Positions 52,689 through 61,507 of a DNA stretch of 64,000 bases are shown here, piece after piece. This stretch comes from Fenollaria sporofastidiosus. Lineage in GTDB: Bacteria > Bacillota > Clostridia > Tissierellales > Peptoniphilaceae. The position numbers and the translations under genes were made by a program. How positions within the stretch are numbered: the stretch's first letter is position 1; every line of letters begins with the position of its first letter. The notes under the pieces are model-generated. The model was not told where the DNA came from. It ran no database searches and worked only from the letters and a program-made list of their open reading frames with translations. The stretch covers positions 868,001-932,000 of the forward strand of contig NZ_OW968186.1 of assembly GCF_943169635.2 (NCBI RefSeq). Reading direction: 5' to 3'.

Positions 52689-53419
52689 AGAACATAAAAT
52701 TACTTATAGATTTCGACGGAACAAATTACTCAGGCTTTCAAGCACAAGAGAATGCACACACAGTTGAGGACGAACTCAACTCATCCATAAGCAAGGCTTT
52801 GGGTGAAGAGATAAAAGTTATTGGCTGCTCAAGAACCGACAAGGGAGTCAGTGCTAGAGGCTTCGTCTTGAATTTTAAAACTGAGTCAGTCTGTCCGGTC
52901 GATAAGATGATATATCCAATAAACGACAAACTCCCTGAGGACATAAGAGTACTTAGTTCAGAAGAGGTAGCTGATGATTTTCACGCGCGCTTCTCATCGA
53001 AGGGCAAGTACTATAGATACACCTTGGAGCATAGAAAGTTTGCAAGAGCTACGGATAGGCACTTTGCATACAACTTTCCTTATAAGCTTGATACGTCTTT
53101 GATGCGCAAGGCAGCTATGTATATGGTAGGCGAGAAGGACTACAGAGCCTTCATGGCAATAGGCAGCCCAGTCGATACTACAGTCAGAACCATACACTCT
53201 GTAGACATCATTGAAGACGGTGACTTCGTCTACATAGACGTAAAGGGCAAGAGCTTTCTTTACAATATGGTAAGGATCATGGCAGGCACGCTAGTCTTTG
53301 TAGGCACAGGCATCTTGGATATAGATGAGATGGCTAGAGCCATAGATGAGGGTGACAGGAGAGGACTTGCACCAACCTTGCCAGCGAAGGGACTAGTCTT
53401 AGAAGAAGTTTATTATTAA
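52685..53419 (+). CDS. truA: tRNA pseudouridine(38-40) synthase
   Basis: A 244-residue enzyme that forms pseudouridine at positions 38-40 of tRNAs. The active-site aspartate lies in CSRTDKGVSARG, and FHARFSSKGKYYRY and FLYNMVRIMAGTLVFVG are family signatures. It is the fourth gene of the ecfA1-ecfA2-ecfT-truA series, an order very common in Firmicutes. Confidence 0.96.
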   Translation: MKNIKLLIDFDGTNYSGFQAQENAHTVEDELNSSISKALGEEIKVIGCSRTDKGVSARGFVLNFKTESVCPVDKMIYPINDKLPEDIRVLSSEEVADDFHARFSSKGKYYRYTLEHRKFARATDRHFAYNFPYKLDTSLMRKAAMYMVGEKDYRAFMAIGSPVDTTVRTIHSVDIIEDGDFVYIDVKGKSFLYNMVRIMAGTLVFVGTGILDIDEMARAIDEGDRRGLAPTLPAKGLVLEEVYY

Positions 53420-53422
53420 TAT

Positions 53423-53454
53423 ATATCTCTTGGCTTGAGCTGAGAGATATTTTT
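53423..53454 (+). terminator. Terminator after truA
   Basis: Stem ATATCTCT / AGAGATAT with inner GCT/AGC pairing, followed by TTTT. The bases between this and the next terminator hold nothing recognisable. Confidence 0.8.
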
Positions 53455-53514
53455 ATGCCTAAAGCCCCGCGAATCGTCTAAAATATGGATGGAATTAGGG
53501 GTATCTTACGCAAA

Positions 53515-53542
53515 AAAACCCAGTTCATATGAACTGGGTTTT
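53515..53542 (-). terminator. Terminator of the reverse-strand operon ending in yitT
   Basis: A perfect 28-base palindrome, arms AAAACCCAGTTCAT; on the reverse strand it is followed by further T-residues (plus-strand A-run 53512-53518). It could also act on the plus strand. Confidence 0.85.
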
Positions 53543-53562
53543 ATTATATATAAGCTTTCTTA

Positions 53563-54447
53563 TTAAAAATTGTCTGCGCCTTTAAAGCCTCTACCTCTTA
53601 CTTCGTTTGTGTCTTGTATAGTGATGAAGGCGTTTCTATCGATGGAGTTTGTTATCTTCTTAACATCAACTATCTCCCTAGGACTTACTAGCATAAATAT
53701 AATCTTGAGGTCCTTCTTTGACCATGCGCCATATGAGTCAATGATGGTAGCGCCGCGCTCAAGTCTGTTCATAAGTTCAAAGGAAAGCTTCTCGTATTCC
53801 TTAGAGATGATGAGCACACTCTTTGTTGCGTCGAAGCCTGTTTGCACTTTGTCAAGCACTTGGTAGGCAACGAACATCGATAAGACTGTGTATAGTCCCT
53901 TCAAGACGCCGAACTTAATGCTGGCTAAGCTTATGATGATACCGTTCATCGCCATAAGCGCGCTGCCTATGTTAATGTTGTAGCGCTTCTTGCACACTGC
54001 GGCAACTATGTCAAGGCCGCCTTGGCAAGCGCCGTGTCTAAATAGTACGCCCATGCCTATACCATTAAGCACGCCACCAAAGATGGCACTGATTAGTATG
54101 TCATCAAAGGTATTAAGCTTTTGCATTGGTCTAAACAGTACCATAGTAGCGGATAAGACGAAGGTAGTTATGAAAGCGTAAACTAGGAACTTCTTGTCAA
54201 GCTCTTTGAGTCCGAACAAAAATATCGGTAGGTTTATTAAGAAGAGCATGATACCTGCTGGTAGTCCAGTAAGTAGTTCTATGATGATTGAGATACCACC
54301 AACGCCGCCTGCAAGTAGTTTGTTTGGTATGAAGAAAAAGTTTATTGCAAAACTAGATAGCAAGCAGCCTATGACGATGGCTGTTAGTGTAGTAACGATT
54401 TCTGCGTTGTCACCAAAGTATTCATATCTGTCAAATTTCTTTTTCAT
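53563..54447 (-). CDS. YitT-family membrane protein (second copy)
   Basis: A 294-residue protein with five to six helices. The core contains FIPNKLLAGGVGGISIII and FRHGACQGGLDIVAAV, and a C-terminal DUF2179 domain begins near residue 210 (KSVLIISKEYEKL). It differs clearly from the copy at 11386, so this is an old duplication. It is the last gene of the reverse-strand operon; its ATG overlaps the preceding stop by four bases. Function unknown. Confidence 0.85.
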   Translation of the reverse strand: MKKKFDRYEYFGDNAEIVTTLTAIVIGCLLSSFAINFFFIPNKLLAGGVGGISIIIELLTGLPAGIMLFLINLPIFLFGLKELDKKFLVYAFITTFVLSATMVLFRPMQKLNTFDDILISAIFGGVLNGIGMGVLFRHGACQGGLDIVAAVCKKRYNINIGSALMAMNGIIISLASIKFGVLKGLYTVLSMFVAYQVLDKVQTGFDATKSVLIISKEYEKLSFELMNRLERGATIIDSYGAWSKKDLKIIFMLVSPREIVDVKKITNSIDRNAFITIQDTNEVRGRGFKGADNF

Positions 54448-55142
54448 TGTAATTTTATAAACTCCTTAAATATATTTATTGCTTCTCCTATGTTATTCAC
54501 AGCCATAGCCTCTGGATGAAACTGCACTAGATATATATTTCTACTAGCATCCTCCATCGCTTCAACTATACCGTCGGAAGACTTTGCAGTTACCTTGAAA
54601 CCTTCCGCTATATCCTTAACGGCTTGATGATGCTCTGTATTAACAAGCATCTTCTTAAGGCCTGTTGCCTTGTGTAAAAAGCTATGCTCTTTGATTGTGA
54701 TGTAGTGTGCACCACTGCCAATAGTATCGAAGTTTACGTGTTCAAGCTTAGCTACATTTGCTTTGTATATGTCTTGGTATAGCGTTCCCCCTAAGTATGC
54801 GTTTATAAGCTGCATACCTCTGCATATACCAAGTATTGGCTTCTTCGCCTTGATTGCTTCATCTACAAGCTTTATGTCGAAGGCATCCCTCTCATTCGAT
54901 ATACCAAGTATACCTTTTTGCAATTCTTCGCCATAGACAAGTGGGTTCACGTCGTGTCCGCCAGTTAGTATGACAGCATCAGCAATATCTACGAGCTCCG
55001 TTACACCAATAAGGCCAGTGTATGGAGCAATGAAAGGTATTGCACCCGCCATGCGCACAGCTTCAGCGTAGTTTCTATTGATTTGTACATAATGCCTCTC
55101 ACCATCTGAGTATGGCTGAGAGCTTATCAAAATTTTCTTCAT
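54444..55142 (-). CDS. Class-I glutamine amidotransferase-like hydrolase (peptidase C26, PuuD-like)
   Basis: A 232-residue enzyme of the gamma-glutamyl-gamma-aminobutyrate hydrolase family. The nucleophile cysteine lies in PILGICRGMQLINAYLGG and the His-Glu pair in LVQFHPEAMA. LTGGHDVNPLVYGEE is typical of the family. No putrescine genes are adjacent, so the substrate is left open. The start was set at the ATG overlapping the ung stop (ATGA) with GGAG six bases before; a TTG four codons upstream was rejected. Confidence 0.87.
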   Translation of the reverse strand: MKKILISSQPYSDGERHYVQINRNYAEAVRMAGAIPFIAPYTGLIGVTELVDIADAVILTGGHDVNPLVYGEELQKGILGISNERDAFDIKLVDEAIKAKKPILGICRGMQLINAYLGGTLYQDIYKANVAKLEHVNFDTIGSGAHYITIKEHSFLHKATGLKKMLVNTEHHQAVKDIAEGFKVTAKSSDGIVEAMEDASRNIYLVQFHPEAMAVNNIGEAINIFKEFIKLQ

Positions 55143-55801
55143 TGTATTCTCCAATCTATCTCTTTAATATTGTGTGCTTTTAAGTAGGCATTCGTCTTTG
55201 AGAATGGTCTTGATCCGAAGAAGCCTCTATATGCCGACAGTGGCGACGGATGAGCAGATGTGATTACAAGGTTCTTCTTTGTGTCAATGTACTTCATCTT
55301 GCTCCTTGCATAAGCGCCCCACAGTATATAGACAACGTTTTCTTTCTTCTTGCTTAAGGTCTCTATGATCTTGTCGGTAAATATTTGCCAGCCTATGTCC
55401 TTATGTGAGTTTGCATAGCCTTTGCGCACAGTTAGTGTTGAGTTAAGTAGCAATACTCCTTGCTTAGCCCAAGCGTCTAGCCTGCCTGTCCTATTAACAA
55501 TGCCGAGGTCGTCGTAGAGCTCCTTGTATATATTTCTTAAAGATGGTGGCAAGAGAACGCCATCATTAACAGAGAAGGCAAGACCATTGGCCTGATTTAC
55601 TTCATGGTAGGGGTCTTGACCTAAGATAAAGACCTTAGTATCCTTCAAAGGTGATAGCTCAAGCGCCTTAAATATCTCGTAGTACTTAGGGTATATAGTG
55701 TGCTCTTTGTACTCTATGCGCAGTGCGTCACGCATCTTGATGAAGTAGTCCTTAGTGTATTCACTTTGTAAAAATTCTTCCCAATCGCTATTAATGATCA
55801 T
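55139..55801 (-). CDS. ung: Uracil-DNA glycosylase (family 1)
   Basis: A 220-residue base-excision-repair enzyme that removes uracil from DNA. The water-activating motif LGQDPYHEVNQANGLAFS is intact, NSTLTVRKG is present, and the minor-groove loop HPSPLSAYRGFFGSRPFS is complete. It overlaps the preceding gene by 11 bases. Confidence 0.96.
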   Translation of the reverse strand: MIINSDWEEFLQSEYTKDYFIKMRDALRIEYKEHTIYPKYYEIFKALELSPLKDTKVFILGQDPYHEVNQANGLAFSVNDGVLLPPSLRNIYKELYDDLGIVNRTGRLDAWAKQGVLLLNSTLTVRKGYANSHKDIGWQIFTDKIIETLSKKKENVVYILWGAYARSKMKYIDTKKNLVITSAHPSPLSAYRGFFGSRPFSKTNAYLKAHNIKEIDWRIQ

Positions 55802-56171
55802 GTCTTTTCATTTCCTTATATCTTGCAAGCTCAATCTCATCTTCTACTTCAAGGTCTCTAAAGTTTGCGAGGCCTTCCATATGATGAGTGAACTCATGTT
55901 TTAAAACGTGGTATATCATGTCCCTAATTATCTCTTCGGAACAATCTCCATACATCTTCATAAATGATCCGTAGTGGATGTATATAGCCTTGCCCATGGC
56001 AGATTTTTCATACTGACCTAAGATGAAGAGGTCATCATCGATTGCCTCGGGCGATATTTTTAAATCCTCTGAGACAACAACACCTAAGTTTAGATCTCTA
56101 AAGAAGACCTCAGGTAGTCTTTCGCAAGCCTGATCAACCCACTCAGTGAAGGTATCAATGTCCGGCATCAT
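55791..56171 (-). CDS. Metallopeptidase-like protein (zincin, PF06262 type)
   Basis: A 126-residue protein with the zinc-peptidase motif HEFTHHMEG near residue 104, preceded by VVVSEDLKISPEAIDDDLFILGQY. It is the size of the small 'metallopeptidase family' zincins of Gram-positive bacteria, whose substrate is unknown. The ATG overlaps the MTA-phosphorylase stop (ATGATG); a start at the second ATG is equally possible. Confidence 0.8.
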   Translation of the reverse strand: MMPDIDTFTEWVDQACERLPEVFFRDLNLGVVVSEDLKISPEAIDDDLFILGQYEKSAMGKAIYIHYGSFMKMYGDCSEEIIRDMIYHVLKHEFTHHMEGLANFRDLEVEDEIELARYKEMKRHDH

Positions 56172-56893
56172 AGGAACTTCGCTCCATCATTAAAGTCTAG
56201 ACCAGCTTTGAATATTTCAAGAACAAGATTAGCTGCCTTAAGAGCAATACCCTCTTGTTCATTAGTGATTTCAACGTGCTTATCAGTAACGCCTGTGCCG
56301 TAGTTACCAACAACGTTTAGTGAAGCATACTTAATGCCTAGCTCGTTCATTAGTATAACTTCAGGTGAGCCAGTCATGCCAACGACGTCACCACCTATGG
56401 ACTTGTAAAATTTATTTTCAATCTTAGTCTCAAATTTTGGCCCTTCAGTAGTAACAAGGACACCACTAGTAAGTTTGCTATCGTATTTTTCTTCAAATAA
56501 TCTATTCATCTCAAGTGAGTATGGCTCGTCCATCGATATAAACTTCACGCCCTTATCAAGTCCAGTGAAGAAAGTGTAGTCTCTCTTCTTAGTAAAGTCT
56601 AAGAAGTCAATCGCCATGACTATACTAAGGGGTTCTATGTCCTCTCTAAGTGAGCCAACTGAGTTGATGGCGTAGGCATACTCCACACCTAAGTCCTTCA
56701 TCGCCTTGACATTGCATCTGTAGTTTATAAAGGTAGGTGGTACAGAGTAGTTTAGTCCATGTCTTGGCACGAAGATGGTATCTTCATTAAGAACATTGTA
56801 CTCGCAAATGCCATATTCATTTTCTATCCTTTTTGTTTCGATGCTCTTCATAGTCTTAAGAGCCGTTCCACCAATTATTGCGTATTTAAACAT
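56168..56893 (-). CDS. Purine nucleoside / methylthioadenosine phosphorylase family enzyme
   Basis: A 241-residue enzyme of the MTAP/PNP family-2 kind, which phosphorolyses MTA or purine nucleosides. Evidence: YAIIGGTAL, VPRHGLNYSVPPTFINYR, EGPKFETKIE, and DVVGMTGSPEVILMNELGI. The Gly-Gly-Thr start is slightly altered from the GGSGL seen in classic MTAPs. The start is the ATG behind AAGGAGGTAAAT; a start six codons upstream was rejected. Confidence 0.85.
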   Translation of the reverse strand: MFKYAIIGGTALKTMKSIETKRIENEYGICEYNVLNEDTIFVPRHGLNYSVPPTFINYRCNVKAMKDLGVEYAYAINSVGSLREDIEPLSIVMAIDFLDFTKKRDYTFFTGLDKGVKFISMDEPYSLEMNRLFEEKYDSKLTSGVLVTTEGPKFETKIENKFYKSIGGDVVGMTGSPEVILMNELGIKYASLNVVGNYGTGVTDKHVEITNEQEGIALKAANLVLEIFKAGLDFNDGAKFL

Positions 56894-56895
56894 AT

Positions 56896-57483
56896 TTACC
56901 TCCTTGAGCACAGTATGAGACCGAAGACCTTGGCGAAGCCTGCGTCCTTCATAACGCGTGCCGAGTCCTTCATAGTCGTTCCTGTAGTTATTATATCATC
57001 GATTATAAGCACATTGCCATGCGCATCTGTGCCTTTCTTAAATATTCCTTGCATGTGAGACCTTTCAGCGTAGCTAAGCTTATGCATATCATGTACTTGC
57101 AGCTTCTCATAAGTGTATAGTTTAAGACCCATATCCTTAGCAATGACTTTTACAACCTCACCCATGTGGTCAAAGCCTTTCTTTCTAAGCTTTTCTTTGT
57201 TCATAGGCACGCTTGCAATGTAGTCAATAGTGTTGTCTTTTAAAATATTTTTGATCTCTTCTTCGTAAAGGTAGGCGAAAGCAGAGATGTATTTTTTTTG
57301 TATTCCAAACTTATAGTTGAAGAGGTGCTCTCTAAAAAAGTCGTTGTAGTAGACTATGGAGTAGAGCTCATCAAAGCCATCAATAAAGAATGCCTTGCGT
57401 ATTATATCAATGTTAGAGCCGCAGCTAGAGCAGTAAGCTAGCTTTGCATCGAGCTCTTCATTACAAAATGGACAGCTTTTCAT
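56896..57483 (-). CDS. comFC: ComFC-like phosphoribosyltransferase with zinc ribbon
   Basis: A 195-residue protein with an N-terminal zinc ribbon (CPFCNEEL and CSSCGS) and a phosphoribosyltransferase domain ending VLIIDDIITTGTTMKDSARV, the PRPP loop. ComFC/GntX proteins take part in DNA uptake for competence. It is next to a RecD2-like helicase in the same operon. ATGA overlap with recD2. Natural competence is suggested, not shown. Confidence 0.85.
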   Translation of the reverse strand: MKSCPFCNEELDAKLAYCSSCGSNIDIIRKAFFIDGFDELYSIVYYNDFFREHLFNYKFGIQKKYISAFAYLYEEEIKNILKDNTIDYIASVPMNKEKLRKKGFDHMGEVVKVIAKDMGLKLYTYEKLQVHDMHKLSYAERSHMQGIFKKGTDAHGNVLIIDDIITTGTTMKDSARVMKDAGFAKVFGLILCSRR

Positions 57484-59684
57484 TTGAAGACCCTCTTTAG
57501 ATCACGAATTCTTTTCTCTAAGCTTGTGTACCTCTGCATGATGAAGTTGTTATCAATCATAAGCTTTAAGTACTTTTCTCTTCCAACTAAGATGAGAAGC
57601 TTTTTCGCCCTCGTTATGGCTGTGTAGAGAAGGTTTCTTGTTAAGAGTTTTTCATTTGCGTAGGTGATAGGCATGATGACGCAGTCGAACTCACTACCTT
57701 GCGACTTATGAACTGTAAGCGCGTAGCTAAGCGATAGCTCGCCAAGTAGTGAAAAGTCATAAGTAGCACTCTTGCCATCATCAAAGTCTATGTCAATGGT
57801 CTCGCTATCTTTGTCAAGGCTAGTAATGATACCTGTGTCACCGTTGAAGACACCCTTTACTTCTTCATACTTGCCACTTTTATACTCATGCGAAATTATA
57901 TCGTAGTTGTTTTTCATCTGTATGACCTTGTCACCAACACGAAACTCCTTACCCATAGCTCTGACAGTTTCAGTATCGGCTCGAGAGTTAAGTAGGTTTT
58001 GCAGCATGTAGTTAAGGTTAACTGTACCGAGCTTGCCTTTTTTAGTTGGAGTAAGTATCTGCACATCTTTGAATGGATCGAGGCCAAAGTAGTTTATAAG
58101 CCTTTCATTTAAAAGGTCAAGTATCTCATCAAGTATGTCATCATCCGAGTCCTTGCTTATGAAGAAGAAGTCGCTGTTCTTCTTATTCACTTCAGGCATC
58201 CTGCCCATGCGTATCTCTTGCGAGTTGATAGCTATCATACTGTTTTCGCTTTGCCTATATATATGGTCTAGCTCAGTTGTTTCAACCTGCTTAGACTTGA
58301 TTAAGTCCTCTAAGACATTGCCAGCGCCAACACTAGGCAGCTGATCCTTGTCGCCTAAGAGTAGGAGAGTCTTACCCGGCTCTATAGCTGCTAAGAGCTC
58401 GCTAAAGAGCAGGGTGTCCATCATAGATACCTCATCCACGATGATGAAGTCCGCTTCGATTTCCTCAGAGCTTTCGAAGAAGTCCGCTCCATCGATAGGG
58501 GCGATGTTAAGTAGTCTATGTAGAGTCATAGCTGCCTCGCCAGTTTTTTCTTCCATGCGCTTAGCTGCCTTGCCAGTCGGTGCAGCAAGTGCGAAGGATA
58601 CATCAAAGTTCTTAAGTATAGTTATGATTGCTTCAATGATGGACGTCTTGCCAGTACCAGGGCCACCTGTGATGATAGATATATTATTGACAAAGGCTTT
58701 CTTGATAGCAAGCTTTTGCTTTGCATCGAATACTATATCGTTGTCATCCTCATATTTATTAATTAGGTCTTCACAGTCAAAGATAGTAATACCTTGTGAT
58801 GCGTTCTTGATGTCGTAGAGCCTCTTTGCACACTCAATCTCTTTCTCGTAGTATATGCTAAGGTAGACATTGTATATGGAGCCGCGCTCTTTCTTAACAG
58901 CAATGACGCCCCCTGTTGCAAGCTCCTTGATGGCGAGATTGAACTTATCTTCATCCATCGTCATAAGAAACTTTAGCTCCTCATACAGTCTGTCCTTCGG
59001 TATGTAGGTTGAGCCTTGTGCAAGGTAGATGTTAAGTAAGTAGATGATGGCGGCCTTTAGTCTCTCAAGACCATTGGCATCGACTCCTTCTTCAAGAGCA
59101 ATCTTATCAGCAGTCTTAAAGCCTATGCCTATCTTGTCATAGATAAGTCTGTATGGATTTGTCTTCAATATGTTTATGGCCTCGTCATTATAAATATTGT
59201 AGATTTTTAACAAAGTAGCAGTAGGTAAGTTATACTTCGCAAGCTTTTGCAAGATCTCCTCACGCTCTTTGTTTGACTTTATGTACTCTTTTATATCTTC
59301 AAGCGCCTTCTTACCTATGCCTCTTACTTGAAGTAGTTTATCTGTTTCGTTGAAAATTACTTTAATAGAATCAAGGCCGAAGAGGTCTATAATCTCTTCG
59401 GCTCTTTTTTCACCAATTTTAGGAATGCCACTTTTAATCAAGTAGCTCCTAATAGATTCAATTGTATCTCTTTCTTTAAAATTAAGCTTAGTAAAGCTTA
59501 ATTGCTCGCCATACTTGTCGTGGAAGACAAGTTCGCCCTCAAGCTCAACATAGTCGTGCTCCTTAACAGTCAGAGCAGTACCCACACAAGTAATAAGCTC
59601 ACCATCAGAGTTAACTTGCATAACAGTGTAAGCATTCAAATCATTTCTATATACAATTTTAATTACTTCACCGTCTATAATCAT
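57480..59684 (-). CDS. recD2: RecD2-like ATP-dependent DNA helicase
   Basis: A 734-residue SF1B helicase. The N-terminal region carries helix-hairpin-helix segments (GIPKIGEKRAEEI, VRGIGKKALEDIKEYI), which are a RecD2 feature. The helicase core starts near residue 320 with GGPGTGKTS (Walker A) and IVDEVSMMD (Walker B); LLGDKDQLPSVGAGNVLEDL and ALTVHKSQGSEFD complete motifs III and VI. It lacks RecB/C partners and acts in DNA repair in other Firmicutes. GGAGTTAAT lies before the ATG. Confidence 0.93.
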   Translation of the reverse strand: MIIDGEVIKIVYRNDLNAYTVMQVNSDGELITCVGTALTVKEHDYVELEGELVFHDKYGEQLSFTKLNFKERDTIESIRSYLIKSGIPKIGEKRAEEIIDLFGLDSIKVIFNETDKLLQVRGIGKKALEDIKEYIKSNKEREEILQKLAKYNLPTATLLKIYNIYNDEAINILKTNPYRLIYDKIGIGFKTADKIALEEGVDANGLERLKAAIIYLLNIYLAQGSTYIPKDRLYEELKFLMTMDEDKFNLAIKELATGGVIAVKKERGSIYNVYLSIYYEKEIECAKRLYDIKNASQGITIFDCEDLINKYEDDNDIVFDAKQKLAIKKAFVNNISIITGGPGTGKTSIIEAIITILKNFDVSFALAAPTGKAAKRMEEKTGEAAMTLHRLLNIAPIDGADFFESSEEIEADFIIVDEVSMMDTLLFSELLAAIEPGKTLLLLGDKDQLPSVGAGNVLEDLIKSKQVETTELDHIYRQSENSMIAINSQEIRMGRMPEVNKKNSDFFFISKDSDDDILDEILDLLNERLINYFGLDPFKDVQILTPTKKGKLGTVNLNYMLQNLLNSRADTETVRAMGKEFRVGDKVIQMKNNYDIISHEYKSGKYEEVKGVFNGDTGIITSLDKDSETIDIDFDDGKSATYDFSLLGELSLSYALTVHKSQGSEFDCVIMPITYANEKLLTRNLLYTAITRAKKLLILVGREKYLKLMIDNNFIMQRYTSLEKRIRDLKRVFK

Positions 59685-59706
59685 ATTAACTCCTTTAATA
59701 AATTAA

Positions 59707-59910
59707 TTATTCTTCTTCAGTATTTTCTTCGTTTGAATTGTTATCTTCTTTTAATGAATTCTCGATAAGTTCTTTTTCTTCTTTGCTTATAAGTCTTGTT
59801 CCTGTGCTTGACATCTTAGGTATATTGTTGATTTTGTCTCTAAGTGCATTAAACTTCTCGTTTGTCTCCTTAAGTATGTCCGTAAATTTATCGTCGATAG
59901 TCTTTGCCAT
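59707..59910 (-). CDS. Small charged protein of unknown function
   Basis: A 67-residue, strongly charged protein. A helical, possibly coiled-coil stretch (about residues 8-30, FTDILKETNEKFNALRDKIN) is followed by an acidic Asn/Glu-rich tail. No family recognised. GGAAGTGATAAT before the ATG and tight spacing (4 bases after the upstream gene, 22 before recD2) indicate a real gene in the operon. Confidence 0.6.
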   Translation of the reverse strand: MAKTIDDKFTDILKETNEKFNALRDKINNIPKMSSTGTRLISKEEKELIENSLKEDNNSNEENTEEE

Positions 59911-59914
59911 ATTA

Positions 59915-60367
59915 TCACTTCCTTAATCTGTATTTGCCCTTTACACCTAGTGAGTAAAGAAGCTTTGTCAGTAGAAACACAATGAATGCTGTAATCGCGT
60001 TTACCGGTATGAAAAAGCTCCTTAGAACCAGGTACATGGCTTGATTTATCATATTAAATATAAAATATTTCTCTGTGAATAGTTCTGCCTTTATGTAGAA
60101 CTTAGCTAGTATTAGCGATATTAAAAATATTATCGTGCCTATAAAAATGATTAAGTTGTACGACTTTAAAGTCTTTCTCATCCTATACCTCGTATTTACC
60201 AAGTAGCCTGATAAGTAGAAGAGGATCAGTATTATCAGTGAGTAGATAATCATCACGCCTCTTTGTATGATGGGGCTAGTGAGTTTCTTCAGTGAGAGCA
60301 TCATAAAAACAGATAAAACTGTGATTAGGATGTATGAAAGCACCGCTTTTATAGTGTTCTTAAGCAT
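59915..60367 (-). CDS. Small membrane protein of unknown function
   Basis: A 150-residue protein with four predicted hydrophobic helices (about 5-25, 35-58, 70-95, 110-140) and basic loops. No family was recognised. It starts one base after the apbE stop and has no good ribosome site of its own, so coupled translation is likely. Its position next to ApbE, a flavin transferase, is the only clue to function. Confidence 0.6.
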   Translation of the reverse strand: MLKNTIKAVLSYILITVLSVFMMLSLKKLTSPIIQRGVMIIYSLIILILFYLSGYLVNTRYRMRKTLKSYNLIIFIGTIIFLISLILAKFYIKAELFTEKYFIFNMINQAMYLVLRSFFIPVNAITAFIVFLLTKLLYSLGVKGKYRLRK

Positions 60368-60368
60368 T

Positions 60369-61457
60369 TTACTTCGTTGCTCCTAAAGACTTTGAGTAGT
60401 GCTTAAGGCCATCTGTGTAGAACTCAGTGTTGTCGAAGTTTATCCATAAAGCTTCTGTATCAGGGAAGTCCTTCAAAGCCTCTACACCTTCTTCGTATGT
60501 CATAGTGAACAGTAGAGTAGATAGGAAGTCAGCTATGCCTGAGTCCTTGGTAATAACAGTTACCGCTCTAAAGTTTCTTGCACTCGATAGAGTTCTTGTA
60601 TCTATGATGTGATTGTACTTAACATTGTCAAGACCGTAGAAATATCTTTGGTAGTCGCCAGAAGTAACTATAGACTTGTCCATGGTGTAGAGTATGTCAT
60701 AGATACCTGAGTCGCCATCTTTCATCTCTGAAGCAGAGTAGGGGTTCTCAACACCTATGGTCCACTTTTTATTAGTCTCGCCGTTAGGATGACCTATGGT
60801 CTTAACATTGCCACCGGCACTTATAACAACTGAGTCAAAGCCTTCACTCTTTAGCTCGTTACATATAAGCTCAACAGCATAACCCTTAGCAACAGAACCT
60901 AAGTTTAGCTTAGTGCGTTCATCTGTTATATAAACTGTGTTTTCTTCTTTATCTATGATGATATTGTTTAAAGACGCATACTTAGCTCTCTCTTTAAGTT
61001 CATCGATATTAGGAGTAGCAGCCTTAAACTCTTCATTATTGAAGGCTTCATTCATACTCTTCTCCCAAAGTTCGATTATAGCACCAAAAGCAATATTGAC
61101 ACGCGAGTCATACTTAAGACCAAGAGTCTTTGATTGCGATATAAGATCTATAAGCGCCTTATCAACTTTAACCTTTTCCTTGCCAGCCATCTTGTTGATG
61201 GTGTAGACATTGTTCACGCCCTCATGCTCTTTGTGACAATCGAATAAGTTGTCGTAGTGTTTTAATTTTTCAGAAAGCATTTTATCAAATTTATCAGCTT
61301 CGTCCTTAGTATAGAAGTAGCCAGTTGCCTTAACCAAAGTATCGAAGCTGTCGAAGTAGTCGAAAGTAAACTTCATTCTTAACTTTGGCTTGCAAGATGC
61401 TAGCACAGAAACTAATAAAACTAGCGTTAGGAATAATGATATTTTTCTCTTATTCAT
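60369..61457 (-). CDS. apbE: FAD:protein FMN transferase lipoprotein (ApbE)
   Basis: A 362-residue lipoprotein (lipobox VLASC) that transfers FMN from FAD to a threonine of target proteins. Evidence: LNLGSVAKGYAVELICNEL (the Gly-x-x-Ala-Lys-Gly core), VVISAGGNVKTIGHPNGE, VENPYSASEM, and HIIDTRTLSSARN, replacing the usual HhIDPxTG. The target is probably the FMN-binding lipoprotein at 8474. The start was set at the ATG behind AGAGGTGAAACG; a TTG-like extension of ten codons was rejected. Confidence 0.9.
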   Translation of the reverse strand: MNKRKISLFLTLVLLVSVLASCKPKLRMKFTFDYFDSFDTLVKATGYFYTKDEADKFDKMLSEKLKHYDNLFDCHKEHEGVNNVYTINKMAGKEKVKVDKALIDLISQSKTLGLKYDSRVNIAFGAIIELWEKSMNEAFNNEEFKAATPNIDELKERAKYASLNNIIIDKEENTVYITDERTKLNLGSVAKGYAVELICNELKSEGFDSVVISAGGNVKTIGHPNGETNKKWTIGVENPYSASEMKDGDSGIYDILYTMDKSIVTSGDYQRYFYGLDNVKYNHIIDTRTLSSARNFRAVTVITKDSGIADFLSTLLFTMTYEEGVEALKDFPDTEALWINFDNTEFYTDGLKHYSKSLGATK

Positions 61458-61475
61458 CGTTTCACCTCTAAGTAT

Positions 61476-61504
61476 ATAATACAACATAAAGTGCGATTTT
61501 TCAA
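61476..61504 (-). promoter_or_regulatory. Promoter of the apbE-recD2-ung-yitT operon
   Basis: On the reverse strand: TTGAAA (plus 61499-61504), 17-base spacer, TATTAT (plus 61476-61481), directly after the DHHW gene. Confidence 0.65.
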
Positions 61505-61507
61505 GCT

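Noticed and set aside
53515..53542. Perfect palindrome as a regulator-binding site
   Set aside because: It lies just after the yitT stop on the reverse strand and is followed by T-residues, so terminator is the simpler reading.
58348..58818. 156-codon forward frame inside recD2
   Set aside because: Serine-rich antisense shadow of the helicase motifs; no family features.
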